Assembly: GCF_024171565.1 (NCBI RefSeq)
Contig: NZ_JALJZZ010000003.1
Span: forward strand, 186,001-250,000
Source: Okibacterium sp. HSC-33S16
Lineage (GTDB): Bacteria; Actinomycetota; Actinomycetes; Actinomycetales; Microbacteriaceae
DNA: 64,000 nucleotides
Direction of reading: 5' to 3'
Part shown: piece after piece, positions 49,135-58,186 of the stretch
How positions within the stretch are numbered: position 1 is the stretch's first letter
Layout of the letters: each line of letters opens with the position of its first letter
Program-made: the position numbers and the translations under genes
Notes under the pieces: generated by a model
Databases searched by the model: none
Seen by the model: the letters and a program-made list of their open reading frames with translations, nothing else
Told to the model about the DNA's origin: nothing

Positions 49135-49833
49135 TTGTCTCTTGGGAGCCTGCGATTTCCTGAGCTATCCGACGCACGTGAGCAGCTCACGAACGATGTC
49201 GTCGAGCTGGCCGCTGATCGCGAGGCCACGATAGCCGCACTGAAACTCGGCCCCAAGCAGCATGCGGAGGTCGAGATCAACCGCCGGCTGTGGGAGTCAC
49301 CCACCATGCCTGCCCTCGATCGCTACACCGGCGTTTTGTATGACGCTCTCGACGCTGGCAGCCTCACAAACGACTCCCGCGAGTTCGCGGCACACCATGT
49401 CGTCGTCCACGCCGCCCTGTTCGGTCCGGTCGGGGCGCTTGACCCCATTCCTGCGTATCGTCTCTCTCACGACTCCCGCATCCCTGGTCGCCCGATGAAG
49501 CGTCACTGGAAGTCAGTGGTCGAAGAAATCCTCGCCCAGCACGCTGGGCTCATACTTGACATGCGTTCAGAAGCGTACGTGGCGCTCGGCCCCGCACCGG
49601 TTCGATCCGACTCGTTCTACCTCCGCGTACTCACCGACGGGCCCGACGGCTCTCGGCGCGCCCTCAATCACTTCAACAAGAAGGCCAAGGGCGAACTCAC
49701 TCGCGCGCTGCTCGAAGCGCGAACGGTCTTTGACGACGTGGACGAACTGTGCCGGTGGGCACCGACCGCAGGCTTCCGGCTGGAGCGCCTGACGCCGTTA
49801 TCCGGCGCGCAGGAACTCGCCCTCCTGGTCTAA
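49078..49833 (+). CDS. yaaA: YaaA family peroxide-stress protein
   Basis: A 251-aa protein of the YaaA/DUF328 family, linked in E. coli to lowering free iron during peroxide stress and shown to bind DNA. The family start LILLPPSE is intact, followed by RFPEL, and YTGVLYDAL in the middle; the C-terminal FNKKAKGELTRALL is conserved. GTG 49078 has no ribosome site and lies within the stem of a perfect inverted repeat, so expression may depend on unfolding or on coupling to atp transcription. Confidence 0.9.
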   Translation: MLILLPPSETKRVGGTGRSLSLGSLRFPELSDAREQLTNDVVELAADREATIAALKLGPKQHAEVEINRRLWESPTMPALDRYTGVLYDALDAGSLTNDSREFAAHHVVVHAALFGPVGALDPIPAYRLSHDSRIPGRPMKRHWKSVVEEILAQHAGLILDMRSEAYVALGPAPVRSDSFYLRVLTDGPDGSRRALNHFNKKAKGELTRALLEARTVFDDVDELCRWAPTAGFRLERLTPLSGAQELALLV

Positions 49834-49856
49834 ATCCGTTTGTCACGCGGATGCCG

Positions 49857-50519
49857 TCAGCCGGCCCGCCAACACCCCTCGACGTGATCGTCGACAATAC
49901 CTGCTGACTGCATGAGTGCGTACATGGTCGTTGGCCCGACAAAGCGGAATCCCCCCTTCCGAAGTGCAACACTGAGTGCCGTCGATTCCGCAGTGATGGC
50001 CGGGATCTCGGCAAGTGTCGTCGGCCGGCGGGGGAGTGGTGTCTGCCGGAAACTCCAGACCAGGTCGGAGAGGCTCTCCCCGAGTTCGAGCGTGGCTCGG
50101 GCATTCGAGATGACCGCCGTGATTTTGCCGCGGTGCCGAATGATTGCGGCGTTCTGCACGAGATCCTCGATGTCGCTGTCGGTGAAGGAAGCGACTGTGT
50201 CGATGTCGAAGTTGCTGAATGCTTCCCGAAATGCCGGGCGGCGCTTGAGGATCGTGATCCAGCTCAGCCCGGCCTGAAAACCCTCGAGGCTGATCTTTTC
50301 GAAGACAGCCCTGTCGCCCCGCAGCGGGGTGCCCCACTCCTCGTCGTGGTAACGCACATACTCGGCGTCGTTTCCTGCCCACGCGCATCGCTCTTTGCCA
50401 TCGGGTCCGGAAACGAGTGAGGTTGAGGTTGCCACGGGGTCCACGATATCGTCCGCGGCAGCACCCGGCGATGCCGGCGCTGAAGCGTCGGAAGCGCTCA
50501 GACCGCTGCCGACTGCCAT
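49857..50519 (-). CDS. tag: DNA-3-methyladenine glycosylase I
   Basis: DNA repair enzyme of about 220 aa that removes 3-methyladenine. The zinc-binding residues are visible: Cys and His in RCAWAGNDAEYVRYHDEEWG and His and Cys in DDHVEGC; the catalytic Glu lies in FEKISLEGFQAGLSW. The first 40 residues are an Ala/Ser-rich extension not usual for the family, so a start further in is possible. At ATG 50519 it overlaps the ogt stop by 22 bp, which favours co-transcription. Confidence 0.92.
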   Translation of the reverse strand: MAVGSGLSASDASAPASPGAAADDIVDPVATSTSLVSGPDGKERCAWAGNDAEYVRYHDEEWGTPLRGDRAVFEKISLEGFQAGLSWITILKRRPAFREAFSNFDIDTVASFTDSDIEDLVQNAAIIRHRGKITAVISNARATLELGESLSDLVWSFRQTPLPRRPTTLAEIPAITAESTALSVALRKGGFRFVGPTTMYALMQSAGIVDDHVEGCWRAG

Positions 50520-51070
50520 ACCGGCGCCGACACAAGCGGTCGGTAGTCAATCCCCTCGTGATCAAGCAGCCACTGCTTCGTGGATACGCCGCTGCCCTGG
50601 GTGTACCCGGTGATTCTGCCGCCTGCGGCAAGAACGCGATGACACGGGATGAGCAGCGGTAGTCGGTTGGCGCGGACCGCGCTGCCGATGGCCCGTCCTG
50701 CGAGCCCCGCGCCGATGTCGTGGCCCAATTGGCCATACGTCTTCGCCGCACCAAAGCCAATGCCGCCGAGCCCGGTCCACACGGCCAGCTGGAACGGCGT
50801 GCCGACCGGTGACAGGCGCACGTCGAAGTTTCTCCGACTGCCCGCGAAGTATTCGCTGACCTGTTCAAGGGCGGTGAGCAGGACGTCCAGAGGGGACTCG
50901 ACATAGCCGTCGTGCGGTAGTTCGCCGTTTCGCTCGAGGGAGAGCGACGTCACGGCCGTACCGTCGCTGGTCAGCTCAAGCCGACCGAGTGGACAGGACG
51001 AGCGGATGAGCCCGACGGGGCGATCGAAGAGCGAAGTCAGGGGGCGGGAAGCTGCGCGTCGTGGAGTCAT
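50498..51070 (-). CDS. ogt: Methylated-DNA-protein cysteine methyltransferase
   Basis: Suicide repair protein of 190 aa that takes alkyl groups from O6-alkylguanine. The acceptor is Cys143 in IPCHRVL; the wedge Arg region (SAVRANRLP) and TGYTQGSGVSTKQWLLDHE follow the family pattern. ATG 51070 is used because homology starts there; the frame remains open far upstream as a shadow of the aldo/keto reductase gene. With tag it forms an alkylation-repair operon. No Ada regulator is present nearby. Confidence 0.93.
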   Translation of the reverse strand: MTPRRAASRPLTSLFDRPVGLIRSSCPLGRLELTSDGTAVTSLSLERNGELPHDGYVESPLDVLLTALEQVSEYFAGSRRNFDVRLSPVGTPFQLAVWTGLGGIGFGAAKTYGQLGHDIGAGLAGRAIGSAVRANRLPLLIPCHRVLAAGGRITGYTQGSGVSTKQWLLDHEGIDYRPLVSAPVWQSAAV

Positions 51071-51181
51071 GACCCCGACGGTAGGCCGTGGGAAACCGAG
51101 GCAGCGCCCCTGCTCAAGGCCGGTGGACATTCGAAGCGCAACCACTCGCTGTGGGGGGAAGCCGCCCGATACCCTGAACTC

Positions 51182-52165
51182 ATGGCGAACATCGAATACC
51201 GCACCCTGGGAAACAGTGGCCTGCGGGTCTCCACCATCGGACTCGGCTGCAACAACTTCGGGCGGCTCGGCACCGCCAGTGAGACCCAGGAGGGCACTCA
51301 GGCGGTGATCTCGGCGGCGATCGATGCTGGCGTCACGCTCTTTGACACGGCCGACATGTATGGCAAGGAGCCGGGCCTCAGCGAGACGCTCATGGGCAAC
51401 GCCCTGCGCGGGCAGCGCGACAACGTCGTGCTCGCCACCAAATTCGGCCACTCCGGCGCCGACGTTGGGCTTCCCGGCTGGGGTGCGAAGGGGTCGCGCC
51501 GTTACGTTCGGCTTGCCGTTGAGGCGTCTCTGCGCCGGCTGCAGACCGATTGGATTGACCTCTATCAGCTGCACACCCCCGACCCGATCACCCCGATCGA
51601 GGAAACCCTGTCGGTACTCGATGACCTCATCACCGAGGGCAAGGTGCGCTACATCGGACACTCCAACCTCGCGGCGTGGCAGGTCGTCGAGGCGGAACTC
51701 ACCGCTGAGCTCGCCTCCCACCCCAACTTCATCTCCTCCCAGAACGAGTTCAGCCTCATCGTGCGCGACGCTGAGCGTGAACTCTTTCCCGTCCTCAGCA
51801 AGTACTCCATCGGCTTCCTGCCGTTCTTCCCGCTCTACAACGGGCTGTTCACCGGCAAGTTCAGTCGCCGCGGCGGACCGGCCGACAGTCGCATCATGCG
51901 CCAGCGCAGTTACCTGCTCGACAGCGCACCCTGGGACGCAATTGAGGAGTACCAGCGGTTCTGTGATGAGCGCGGCATCACGATGCTTGAAGCGACGTTT
52001 GCCTGGCTGCTGGCCCAGCCGAACCTCACCAGCGTGATTGCCGGAGCGACCCGCCCCGAGCAAATCGTTCAGAACGCGACTGCGGCCACGTCGTGGCATC
52101 CGTCTCCCGATGAAGTGGCGACAATCGGCGCGCTGTTCGCTCCTCGCGAAGCAGAAAACGACTGA
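51182..52165 (+). CDS. Aldo/keto reductase (potassium-channel beta-like subgroup)
   Basis: NADPH-dependent reductase of 327 aa. The tetrad residues are Asp55 and Tyr60 (FDTADMYG), Lys87 (ATKFG) and His near 129 (YQLHTPDP). The GLGCNNFG start and the C-terminal SVIAGATRPEQIVQNA cofactor loop place it with the AKR12/AKR11-like, Kv-beta-like subgroup, distinct from the enzyme at 6773. The substrate is unknown. Start ATG 51182, divergent from ogt with 111 bp between them. Confidence 0.9.
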   Translation: MANIEYRTLGNSGLRVSTIGLGCNNFGRLGTASETQEGTQAVISAAIDAGVTLFDTADMYGKEPGLSETLMGNALRGQRDNVVLATKFGHSGADVGLPGWGAKGSRRYVRLAVEASLRRLQTDWIDLYQLHTPDPITPIEETLSVLDDLITEGKVRYIGHSNLAAWQVVEAELTAELASHPNFISSQNEFSLIVRDAERELFPVLSKYSIGFLPFFPLYNGLFTGKFSRRGGPADSRIMRQRSYLLDSAPWDAIEEYQRFCDERGITMLEATFAWLLAQPNLTSVIAGATRPEQIVQNATAATSWHPSPDEVATIGALFAPREAEND

Positions 52166-52254
52166 CGCCACCCCCAATCCGCGCGCGCGGGGTCTAGGCT
52201 CGCTCGCGTGGCATCGCCGCTGACGCAACCCCGGTGCCGTGGACAAGGATCGTG

Positions 52255-53988
52255 ATGCTCGCACAACTGGTCGGTCGTTTCCTAAAGCCGCATTGGCCGC
52301 TGCTGGTCGGTGTGGTTATTTTCCAACTCTCTCAATCGATAGCGTCGCTGTACCTGCCAACGCTGAACGCCGACATCATCGACAACGGAGTGGCGACGGG
52401 TGACACCGAGTACATCCTGCGGGTCGGCGGCATGATGCTCGGCATCACGCTCGTGCAGGTGCTGTGCGCGATCGCAGCCGTGTATTTCGGGGCAAAGGCC
52501 GCCATGCGACTCGGTCGTGACATTCGCGAATCGGTGTTCAGCCGGGTGGCCGAGTACTCGGAGCGCGAGGTCTCGAAGTTTGGCGCGCCGTCGCTCATCA
52601 CCCGCAGCACGAATGATGTGCAGCAGGTGCAGATGCTCGTGCTGATGACCTGCACACTCATGGTGTCCGCGCCGATCCTCGCCGTCGGCGGCGTGATCAT
52701 GGCGTTGGGCCTCGACCTCGAGTTGTCCTGGCTGATGGCGGTGTCGATTCCCGTGCTCCTGATCTGCGTCGGGCTCATCATCGTGCGGATGGTGCCGCTG
52801 TTCCAATCGATGCAACGCCGCATCGACCGCGTCAACCAGGTGATGCGGGAACAGCTCACCGGAATCCGGGTGGTTCGGGCGTTCGTGCGCGAAACCGAGG
52901 AAACCCAGCGTTTTGAACAAGCTAACGATGAATTGACGGATGTCGGGCTTCGCGTCGGTCGTTTGATGGCACTCATGTTCCCGATCGTGATGCTCATCCT
53001 TAACGTGTCCAGTATCGCTGTGTTGTGGTTCGGCGCGTTCCGCATCGAAGACGGCTCGATGCAGGTCGGAACCGTGATGGCATTCTTGCAGTACCTGATG
53101 CAGATACTCATGGCCGTGATGATGGCCACATTTATGGCCGTCATGATTCCGCGAGCGGCGGTGAGCGCCGATCGGATCGGCGAGGTGCTCCGCACCGACT
53201 CGACCGTGCGGCAGCCGGAGAGCCCGGTGACGACGCTGGACGTTGCTGGCCGAATCGATTTCGAGCGGGTTGAGTTCTCCTATCCAGGAGCCGAGCAGCC
53301 GGTGCTGCGCGAGTTGAGCTTTACCGTGCTCCCGGGCACCAAGACGGCGATCATCGGTTCGACCGGCTCGGGAAAGACCACACTGGTCAACTTGCTCCCG
53401 CGGCTGTTCGACGCGACAGCGGGTCGGGTTCTCGTGGACGGTGTGCCGGTGGACGAGATCGACCAGGATGTGCTGTGGTCGAAAATCGGGATCGTGCCAC
53501 AGCGTCCCTATCTCTTCTCCGGCACCGTGGCATCCAATCTTCGCTATGGAAATCCGGACGCAACCGACGATGAGCTGTGGAGAGCCCTCGACACTGCACA
53601 GGCACGGGACTTTGTGGAGGCATTGCCCGACAAACTCGACGCAGCCATCTCGCAGGGCGGAACGAATGTGTCAGGCGGTCAACGGCAGCGGCTCGCTATC
53701 GCCCGGGCCCTGGTGAAACGGCCGGAGGTGTACGTGTTCGACGACTCGTTCTCAGCCCTCGACCTGGCCACAGACGCTCGGCTGCGGCAGGCGCTCGACC
53801 GCGACGTCAGCGGAGCGACCCAGGTGGTTGTCGCGCAGCGCGTCACCACCATTCGAGACGCCGACCAGATCCTCGTGCTCGAGGACGGAGCGATCGTCAG
53901 CCGGGGCACCCACGCCGAGCTGCTGGAAACGAGTGAGACCTACCGGGAGATCGTTGAATCCCAGTTGACCGTGGAGGAGGCGGCATGA
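52255..53988 (+). CDS. ABC exporter half-transporter, degenerate nucleotide site
   Basis: A 577-aa fused permease-ATPase. Six membrane helices span about 15-300. The ATPase has Walker A GSTGSGKTT near 368, signature VSGGQRQRL near 472, and Walker B VYVFDDS near 492, where the catalytic Glu is replaced by Asp. That change is typical for one half of heterodimeric exporters such as TM287/288 or BmrCD. ATG 52255 has AAGGA 5 nt upstream. The stop overlaps the partner start (ATGA). The substrate is unknown; multidrug or lipid export is common in the group. Confidence 0.9.
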   Translation: MLAQLVGRFLKPHWPLLVGVVIFQLSQSIASLYLPTLNADIIDNGVATGDTEYILRVGGMMLGITLVQVLCAIAAVYFGAKAAMRLGRDIRESVFSRVAEYSEREVSKFGAPSLITRSTNDVQQVQMLVLMTCTLMVSAPILAVGGVIMALGLDLELSWLMAVSIPVLLICVGLIIVRMVPLFQSMQRRIDRVNQVMREQLTGIRVVRAFVRETEETQRFEQANDELTDVGLRVGRLMALMFPIVMLILNVSSIAVLWFGAFRIEDGSMQVGTVMAFLQYLMQILMAVMMATFMAVMIPRAAVSADRIGEVLRTDSTVRQPESPVTTLDVAGRIDFERVEFSYPGAEQPVLRELSFTVLPGTKTAIIGSTGSGKTTLVNLLPRLFDATAGRVLVDGVPVDEIDQDVLWSKIGIVPQRPYLFSGTVASNLRYGNPDATDDELWRALDTAQARDFVEALPDKLDAAISQGGTNVSGGQRQRLAIARALVKRPEVYVFDDSFSALDLATDARLRQALDRDVSGATQVVVAQRVTTIRDADQILVLEDGAIVSRGTHAELLETSETYREIVESQLTVEEAA

Positions 53989-55967
53989 GCGACGACCACG
54001 ACGTCGACGACGCCCCGCCCACCCGGGTTCCCCCTCGACCGCCTCGCGGCGGTGGGCCGTTCGCCGGGGCGGGAATGCCGGTCGAGAAGAGCATGAATTT
54101 CGGCCCGAGCGCCAAGCGGCTGCTCGGTCGGCTGCGGCCGGAGCGTGCGAAGCTCGTCGTCGTCACACTCCTCGCGGTGATCAGCGTCACACTCACGGTC
54201 ATTGGTCCGAAGATCCTGGGCGACGCCACCAACATCCTGTTCGAAGGGATCATCTCGAAGGCCCTGCCGGCGGGGTTCAGCCAGGCCCAGGTGGTTGACG
54301 GACTCCGGGCGTCAGGGGACACAGACCGTGCCGACATGCTCGCCGGCATGAATCTCACACCGGGAAGCGGCATCGATTTTGCCGCGCTCTCCCGGGTGCT
54401 CCTCGTCGTGCTGGCCATCTATATCTTTGCGTTCCTCTTCGGCTGGATTCAGGCGCTCGTGCTCAACGTGGTGGTGCAGCGAACGATGTATCGACTCCGT
54501 GAAGACGTCGAATCCAAGATCAACCGACTGCCACTCAAGTACTTTGACACCACGCAGCGCGGTGAACTGCTCAGCCGGGTCACGAACGACATCGACAACA
54601 TCGCCCAGACGCTGCAGCAGACACTCAGCCAGGTGCTGGTTTCGCTGCTGAGCGTCATCGGGGTACTCATCGCCATGTTCTCGATTTCGCCGCTGCTCGC
54701 GGGAATCGCACTCGTCACGATTCCGGCGACTGTCGTCATCACCGGCGTGATCGCCAAGCGGTCGCAGAAGAAGTTCGTCGCACAGTGGGCCCACACCGGT
54801 CAGCTCAACGCGCAGATTGAGGAAATGTATTCGGGCCACGCGATCGTCAAGGTCTTTGGGCGATCCCGCGAGGTAGGCGCGAAGTTCCGTGCCAAGAACG
54901 ACGAACTCTACGAGGCGAGCTTCGGTGCCCAATTCATCTCGGGCATCATCATGCCGTCCATGATGTTTGTCGGAAACCTCGTCTATGTCGGCATCGCTGT
55001 GGTCGGTGGGCTCCAGGTTGCCACGGGAGCGTTGAGCCTCGGCAGCGTGCAGGCGTTCATTCAATACTCCCGACAGTTCACGCAGCCGCTCACCCAGCTG
55101 GGATCGATGGCGAATCTGCTTCAGTCTGGCGTAGCATCCGCTGAACGCGTCTTCGAACTGTTCGACGCCGAGGAACAGTCCGCCGACCCGGCCCAGCCGG
55201 TGTCGCCTCCTCCGGGGCGCGGACGGCTGGTGTTTGAGAACGTCTCATTCAGCTATTCGCCCGAGAAGCCGCTCATTTCGAATCTCAGCCTTGTTGCTGA
55301 ACCGGGTCAGACCATCGCGATTGTCGGCCCAACCGGCGCAGGCAAGACCACGCTGGTGAACCTCATCATGCGGTTCTATGAGCTCGATGGCGGCCGGATC
55401 ACACTTGACGGTGTGAATATTGCGGAGATGACGCGGCGTGACCTTCGGGCTCGAACCGGCATGGTCCTTCAGGACACCTGGCTGTTTGGCGGCACGATTC
55501 GCGACAACATCGCTTACGGGCGACCGGACGCCAGCGAGGAGGAAATACTCGATGCGGCGCGCGCAACCTATGTCGACCGGTTCGTGCACTCGCTGGCCGA
55601 CGGCTATGACACCGTGCTGGATGACGAGGCCTCGAACGTGTCAGCAGGAGAAAAACAACTTCTCACAATCGCCCGGGCGTTCCTTGCCAAACCCAGCGTG
55701 CTCATTCTTGATGAGGCAACGAGTTCTGTTGACACACGCACCGAACTGCTCGTGCAGAAGGCGATGTCAACGCTGCGACAGGACCGCACAAGTTTCGTCA
55801 TCGCGCACCGACTCTCGACGATCCGTGACGCCGATCTGATCTTGGTGATGGAATCCGGGGCCATTGTGGAGCAGGGGACGCACTCCGAACTGCTCGCCGC
55901 CCAGGGCGCGTACTACGCGCTCTACAACTCGCAATTCGCGCAGGAGATCGTGACCGACGAGGTCTGA
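53985..55967 (+). CDS. ABC exporter half-transporter, canonical nucleotide site
   Basis: A 660-aa partner of the preceding protein. A Pro/Gly-rich N-terminal tail (about 1-30) precedes six helices (about 55-350), with an extended outer loop after the first helix. The ATPase has Walker A GPTGAGKTT near 448, signature VSAGEKQLL near 551 and LILDEATSSVD near 572, with the catalytic Glu present. Together the two form one competent and one weak ATP site. Coupled by a 4-bp overlap. Confidence 0.92.
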   Translation: MSDDHDVDDAPPTRVPPRPPRGGGPFAGAGMPVEKSMNFGPSAKRLLGRLRPERAKLVVVTLLAVISVTLTVIGPKILGDATNILFEGIISKALPAGFSQAQVVDGLRASGDTDRADMLAGMNLTPGSGIDFAALSRVLLVVLAIYIFAFLFGWIQALVLNVVVQRTMYRLREDVESKINRLPLKYFDTTQRGELLSRVTNDIDNIAQTLQQTLSQVLVSLLSVIGVLIAMFSISPLLAGIALVTIPATVVITGVIAKRSQKKFVAQWAHTGQLNAQIEEMYSGHAIVKVFGRSREVGAKFRAKNDELYEASFGAQFISGIIMPSMMFVGNLVYVGIAVVGGLQVATGALSLGSVQAFIQYSRQFTQPLTQLGSMANLLQSGVASAERVFELFDAEEQSADPAQPVSPPPGRGRLVFENVSFSYSPEKPLISNLSLVAEPGQTIAIVGPTGAGKTTLVNLIMRFYELDGGRITLDGVNIAEMTRRDLRARTGMVLQDTWLFGGTIRDNIAYGRPDASEEEILDAARATYVDRFVHSLADGYDTVLDDEASNVSAGEKQLLTIARAFLAKPSVLILDEATSSVDTRTELLVQKAMSTLRQDRTSFVIAHRLSTIRDADLILVMESGAIVEQGTHSELLAAQGAYYALYNSQFAQEIVTDEV

Positions 55968-55972
55968 CCGGT

Positions 55973-56009
55973 TGTCCACAGGGAGTGGTTGCGCCCCGGT
56001 TCTCCACAG
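55973..56009 (+). other. Two DnaA-box-like 9-mers
   Basis: TTGTCCACA (55973-55981) equals the box preferred by high-GC actinobacterial DnaA, and TTCTCCACA (56001-56009) differs at one position. They lie 28 bp apart in the short gap before the DUF4192 gene. This is not an origin; at most a minor DnaA site. Confidence 0.4.
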
Positions 56010-56058
56010 AACGCCCGGCGACGGGGAGACCCGCGCCCGGCACAAAGAGACTGCCGGT

Positions 56059-57210
56059 ATGACCACTCTCATCCAGGCGTTGGACGCCTCTGATTTCCTC
56101 GCCCTTGTTCCCGTGCTCAGCGGTTGCGAACCCCGCAACAGTGTGGTGCTTGTCGCCTTCCGGGGGACCCGATCCTGTGGAGCCCTGCGGGTTGATCTCC
56201 CGCCGGAGGACGCTGCGGCTGGCGTGCGTAAAGCATTCGCCACGACCGTGCTCGGGATGATGTGCAAGATCCCCGGCGTGGACGCCCTCGTGCCCGTCGT
56301 CTACACAGATGACACCTTCGAACGGTTCGGGGGATTGCCGCGTCGAGCGCTGATGACGAACCTGACGACCCGCGCTCGACACGGCGGTTTCCTCGTGCGT
56401 GATGCCCTCTGCGTCGCTGCAGACGGCTGGGGGAGCTACATCGGCGACTGCCCACGAGCAGGAAACCCGCTCAGCTCGATCGCTGATGCTGCGGCACGGC
56501 AGACCAAGGACGGTGCGCCGGAACGCCCGGCGATCACGGACCTCGAAGCGGAATCCACACTTGCTCCATCGGACCTTGTCACGCGAGAACGGGTAGCGCG
56601 ACGATTCCGTGAGCTCGGTGTCCTTCGCAACAGCGCCGAGCTCGCCCCCGTCCTGTACTGGGAGTACAGCTTCGATGGCGATGTTGTTGGGTTCGCCGAC
56701 GATCTGATCCAAATGGCGGCAGCGGAGGAAGATGACGCCATCAAGGACGCGGCGCTGTTGGGATTTCTTGTGCAAAGTCCAGCCGTGCGAGATGTCTTTC
56801 TCATCACCTGGGGCTGGGGTCCGTCGACGGGGGATGAGTGCGCGCTCACCCAGAGGATGTTTACCGACGGCGAGGACATTAGTGCCATGCCGGGTGTCGG
56901 CGCGCTGGGCGGCTGGGACATGCCCCGACCAGACCCACAGCGCATCCGACGGGCGCTTACCCTTCTCCGATACTCCGCTGCGCGGTTGCCGCGGTCCGCA
57001 ACCCCACCGGTGCTCACCATGATTGGGTGGCTGTACTGGGCGCTGGGGGCGGGATCGATTGCCGGGAAGTGGGTTCAGCAGGCTCTGAGCATCGATCCCA
57101 ACTTCGGTCTCGCCGATTTGCTCGAGGCCATGTTGAGCGCAGGGCACCTGCCCGATTGGGCGTTCGAGGTGCCACCAGACCCCTCCTCGGAAAACGCAAT
57201 TGACGCGTGA
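56059..57210 (+). CDS. DUF4192 domain protein
   Basis: A 383-aa cytoplasmic protein of the actinobacterial DUF4192 family, function unknown. Visible are the start LIQALDASDFLALVPVLSG, a beta strand NSVVLVAFRG, and the C-terminal helical segment AGSIAGKWVQQALSIDPNFGLADLLEAML (read in parts), which looks like a TPR-type pair. No catalytic motif is evident. ATG 56059 is chosen because the family homology begins directly there; the frame is open to 55972 through the DnaA-box-like sequence. Confidence 0.83.
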   Translation: MTTLIQALDASDFLALVPVLSGCEPRNSVVLVAFRGTRSCGALRVDLPPEDAAAGVRKAFATTVLGMMCKIPGVDALVPVVYTDDTFERFGGLPRRALMTNLTTRARHGGFLVRDALCVAADGWGSYIGDCPRAGNPLSSIADAAARQTKDGAPERPAITDLEAESTLAPSDLVTRERVARRFRELGVLRNSAELAPVLYWEYSFDGDVVGFADDLIQMAAAEEDDAIKDAALLGFLVQSPAVRDVFLITWGWGPSTGDECALTQRMFTDGEDISAMPGVGALGGWDMPRPDPQRIRRALTLLRYSAARLPRSATPPVLTMIGWLYWALGAGSIAGKWVQQALSIDPNFGLADLLEAMLSAGHLPDWAFEVPPDPSSENAIDA

Positions 57211-57298
57211 AGGGTGCCGAAGGCACCAAACGCATGCTTTCCGCCGGTATTATCGACGAGAGGGGCGACCCGCTCTGGCACCGTGAGAGGACGACTGC

Positions 57299-58096
57299 GT
57301 GACTGGCATCGACGTGCGCACTGATTCGTACGTCGTTGACGTACCCAACGGGCAGTCGCTGACGCTGTCCTGGGCAAGCGTGACTGACACCGGACGGAAG
57401 CGCCAGGTGAACCAGGACGCGCTCATCGTCGACTACCCGATTTTTGCCGTCGCAGACGGCATGGGCGGCCATGAGGCTGGCGAGGTTGCCAGTGCCGCGG
57501 TGATCGCCCGTCTCGCCGAAAGCGTGGCATCAGGTGATGCTGTTGATCGCGAAGCGGTTGAAAACGCACTTCGCGCTGCCGTCGACGATATGCTCGAGCA
57601 GGTCGGGCAATCCGACCTCGGCACAGGCACTACCGTCACAGGTATCGTCTTCGGGCTGGCTGGTTCCGACAAAGACACACCGTCGTGGACCGTCTTCAAC
57701 ATCGGAGATTCTCGGGTGTACCGGTTGCTCGGAGACGAACTTGTTCAGGTCACCCTCGATCATTCCGTCGTTCAAGAGCTCATTTCCATCGGTGCGATCA
57801 CGCCGGATGAAGCGGAGACGCATCCGCACGGCAATGTCATCACTCGTGCCGTCGGTTTCTCGGACGAGCCGTTGCCTGATTACACCGACGTTCCCGCGCA
57901 GGACAAGGCACGCTGGCTGGTGTGCTCGGATGGGTTGACCAAGGAACTCACTGATTTTGGTCTCCGGCACTTCCTGCTTCAATCGGCAACACCAGAAGAG
58001 GCTGTGCGGTCACTCGTGGATGCGGCCCTAGAGAACGGTGGCCGCGATAACATCAGCGCAATCGTGCTCGATGAAATTCTCGCGGCCGGCGCATAA
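57299..58096 (+). CDS. PP2C-family serine/threonine phosphatase
   Basis: Metal-dependent protein phosphatase of 265 aa. The metal ligands are Asp40 (RQVNQDA), Asp53-Gly54 (VADGMGGHEAGEVAS), Asp near 206 (LVCSDGLTKEL) and Asp in GGRDNISAIVLDE near the end; IGDSRVYRL is also conserved. There is no membrane segment. GTG 57299 has GAGAGGA upstream. It is 90 bp ahead of the EccC-like ATPase on the same strand, which suggests that phosphorylation may be tied to that machine. No Ser/Thr kinase is in the window. Confidence 0.93.
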   Translation: MTGIDVRTDSYVVDVPNGQSLTLSWASVTDTGRKRQVNQDALIVDYPIFAVADGMGGHEAGEVASAAVIARLAESVASGDAVDREAVENALRAAVDDMLEQVGQSDLGTGTTVTGIVFGLAGSDKDTPSWTVFNIGDSRVYRLLGDELVQVTLDHSVVQELISIGAITPDEAETHPHGNVITRAVGFSDEPLPDYTDVPAQDKARWLVCSDGLTKELTDFGLRHFLLQSATPEEAVRSLVDAALENGGRDNISAIVLDEILAAGA

Positions 58097-58186
58097 GCTG
58101 TCCTCCACACGGGCGCCAAGATGGCGCTCGCTCCGCAGTCTGATGTCGTCAACGCTCCGTCGGGTGAGCTCTGCTGTTCTGAATGT

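Noticed and set aside
55798-57147. 449-codon minus-strand frame across the exporter end and DUF4192 gene
   Set aside because: It crosses the gap between two real plus-strand genes and shows only low-complexity Arg/Gly/Ser sequence.
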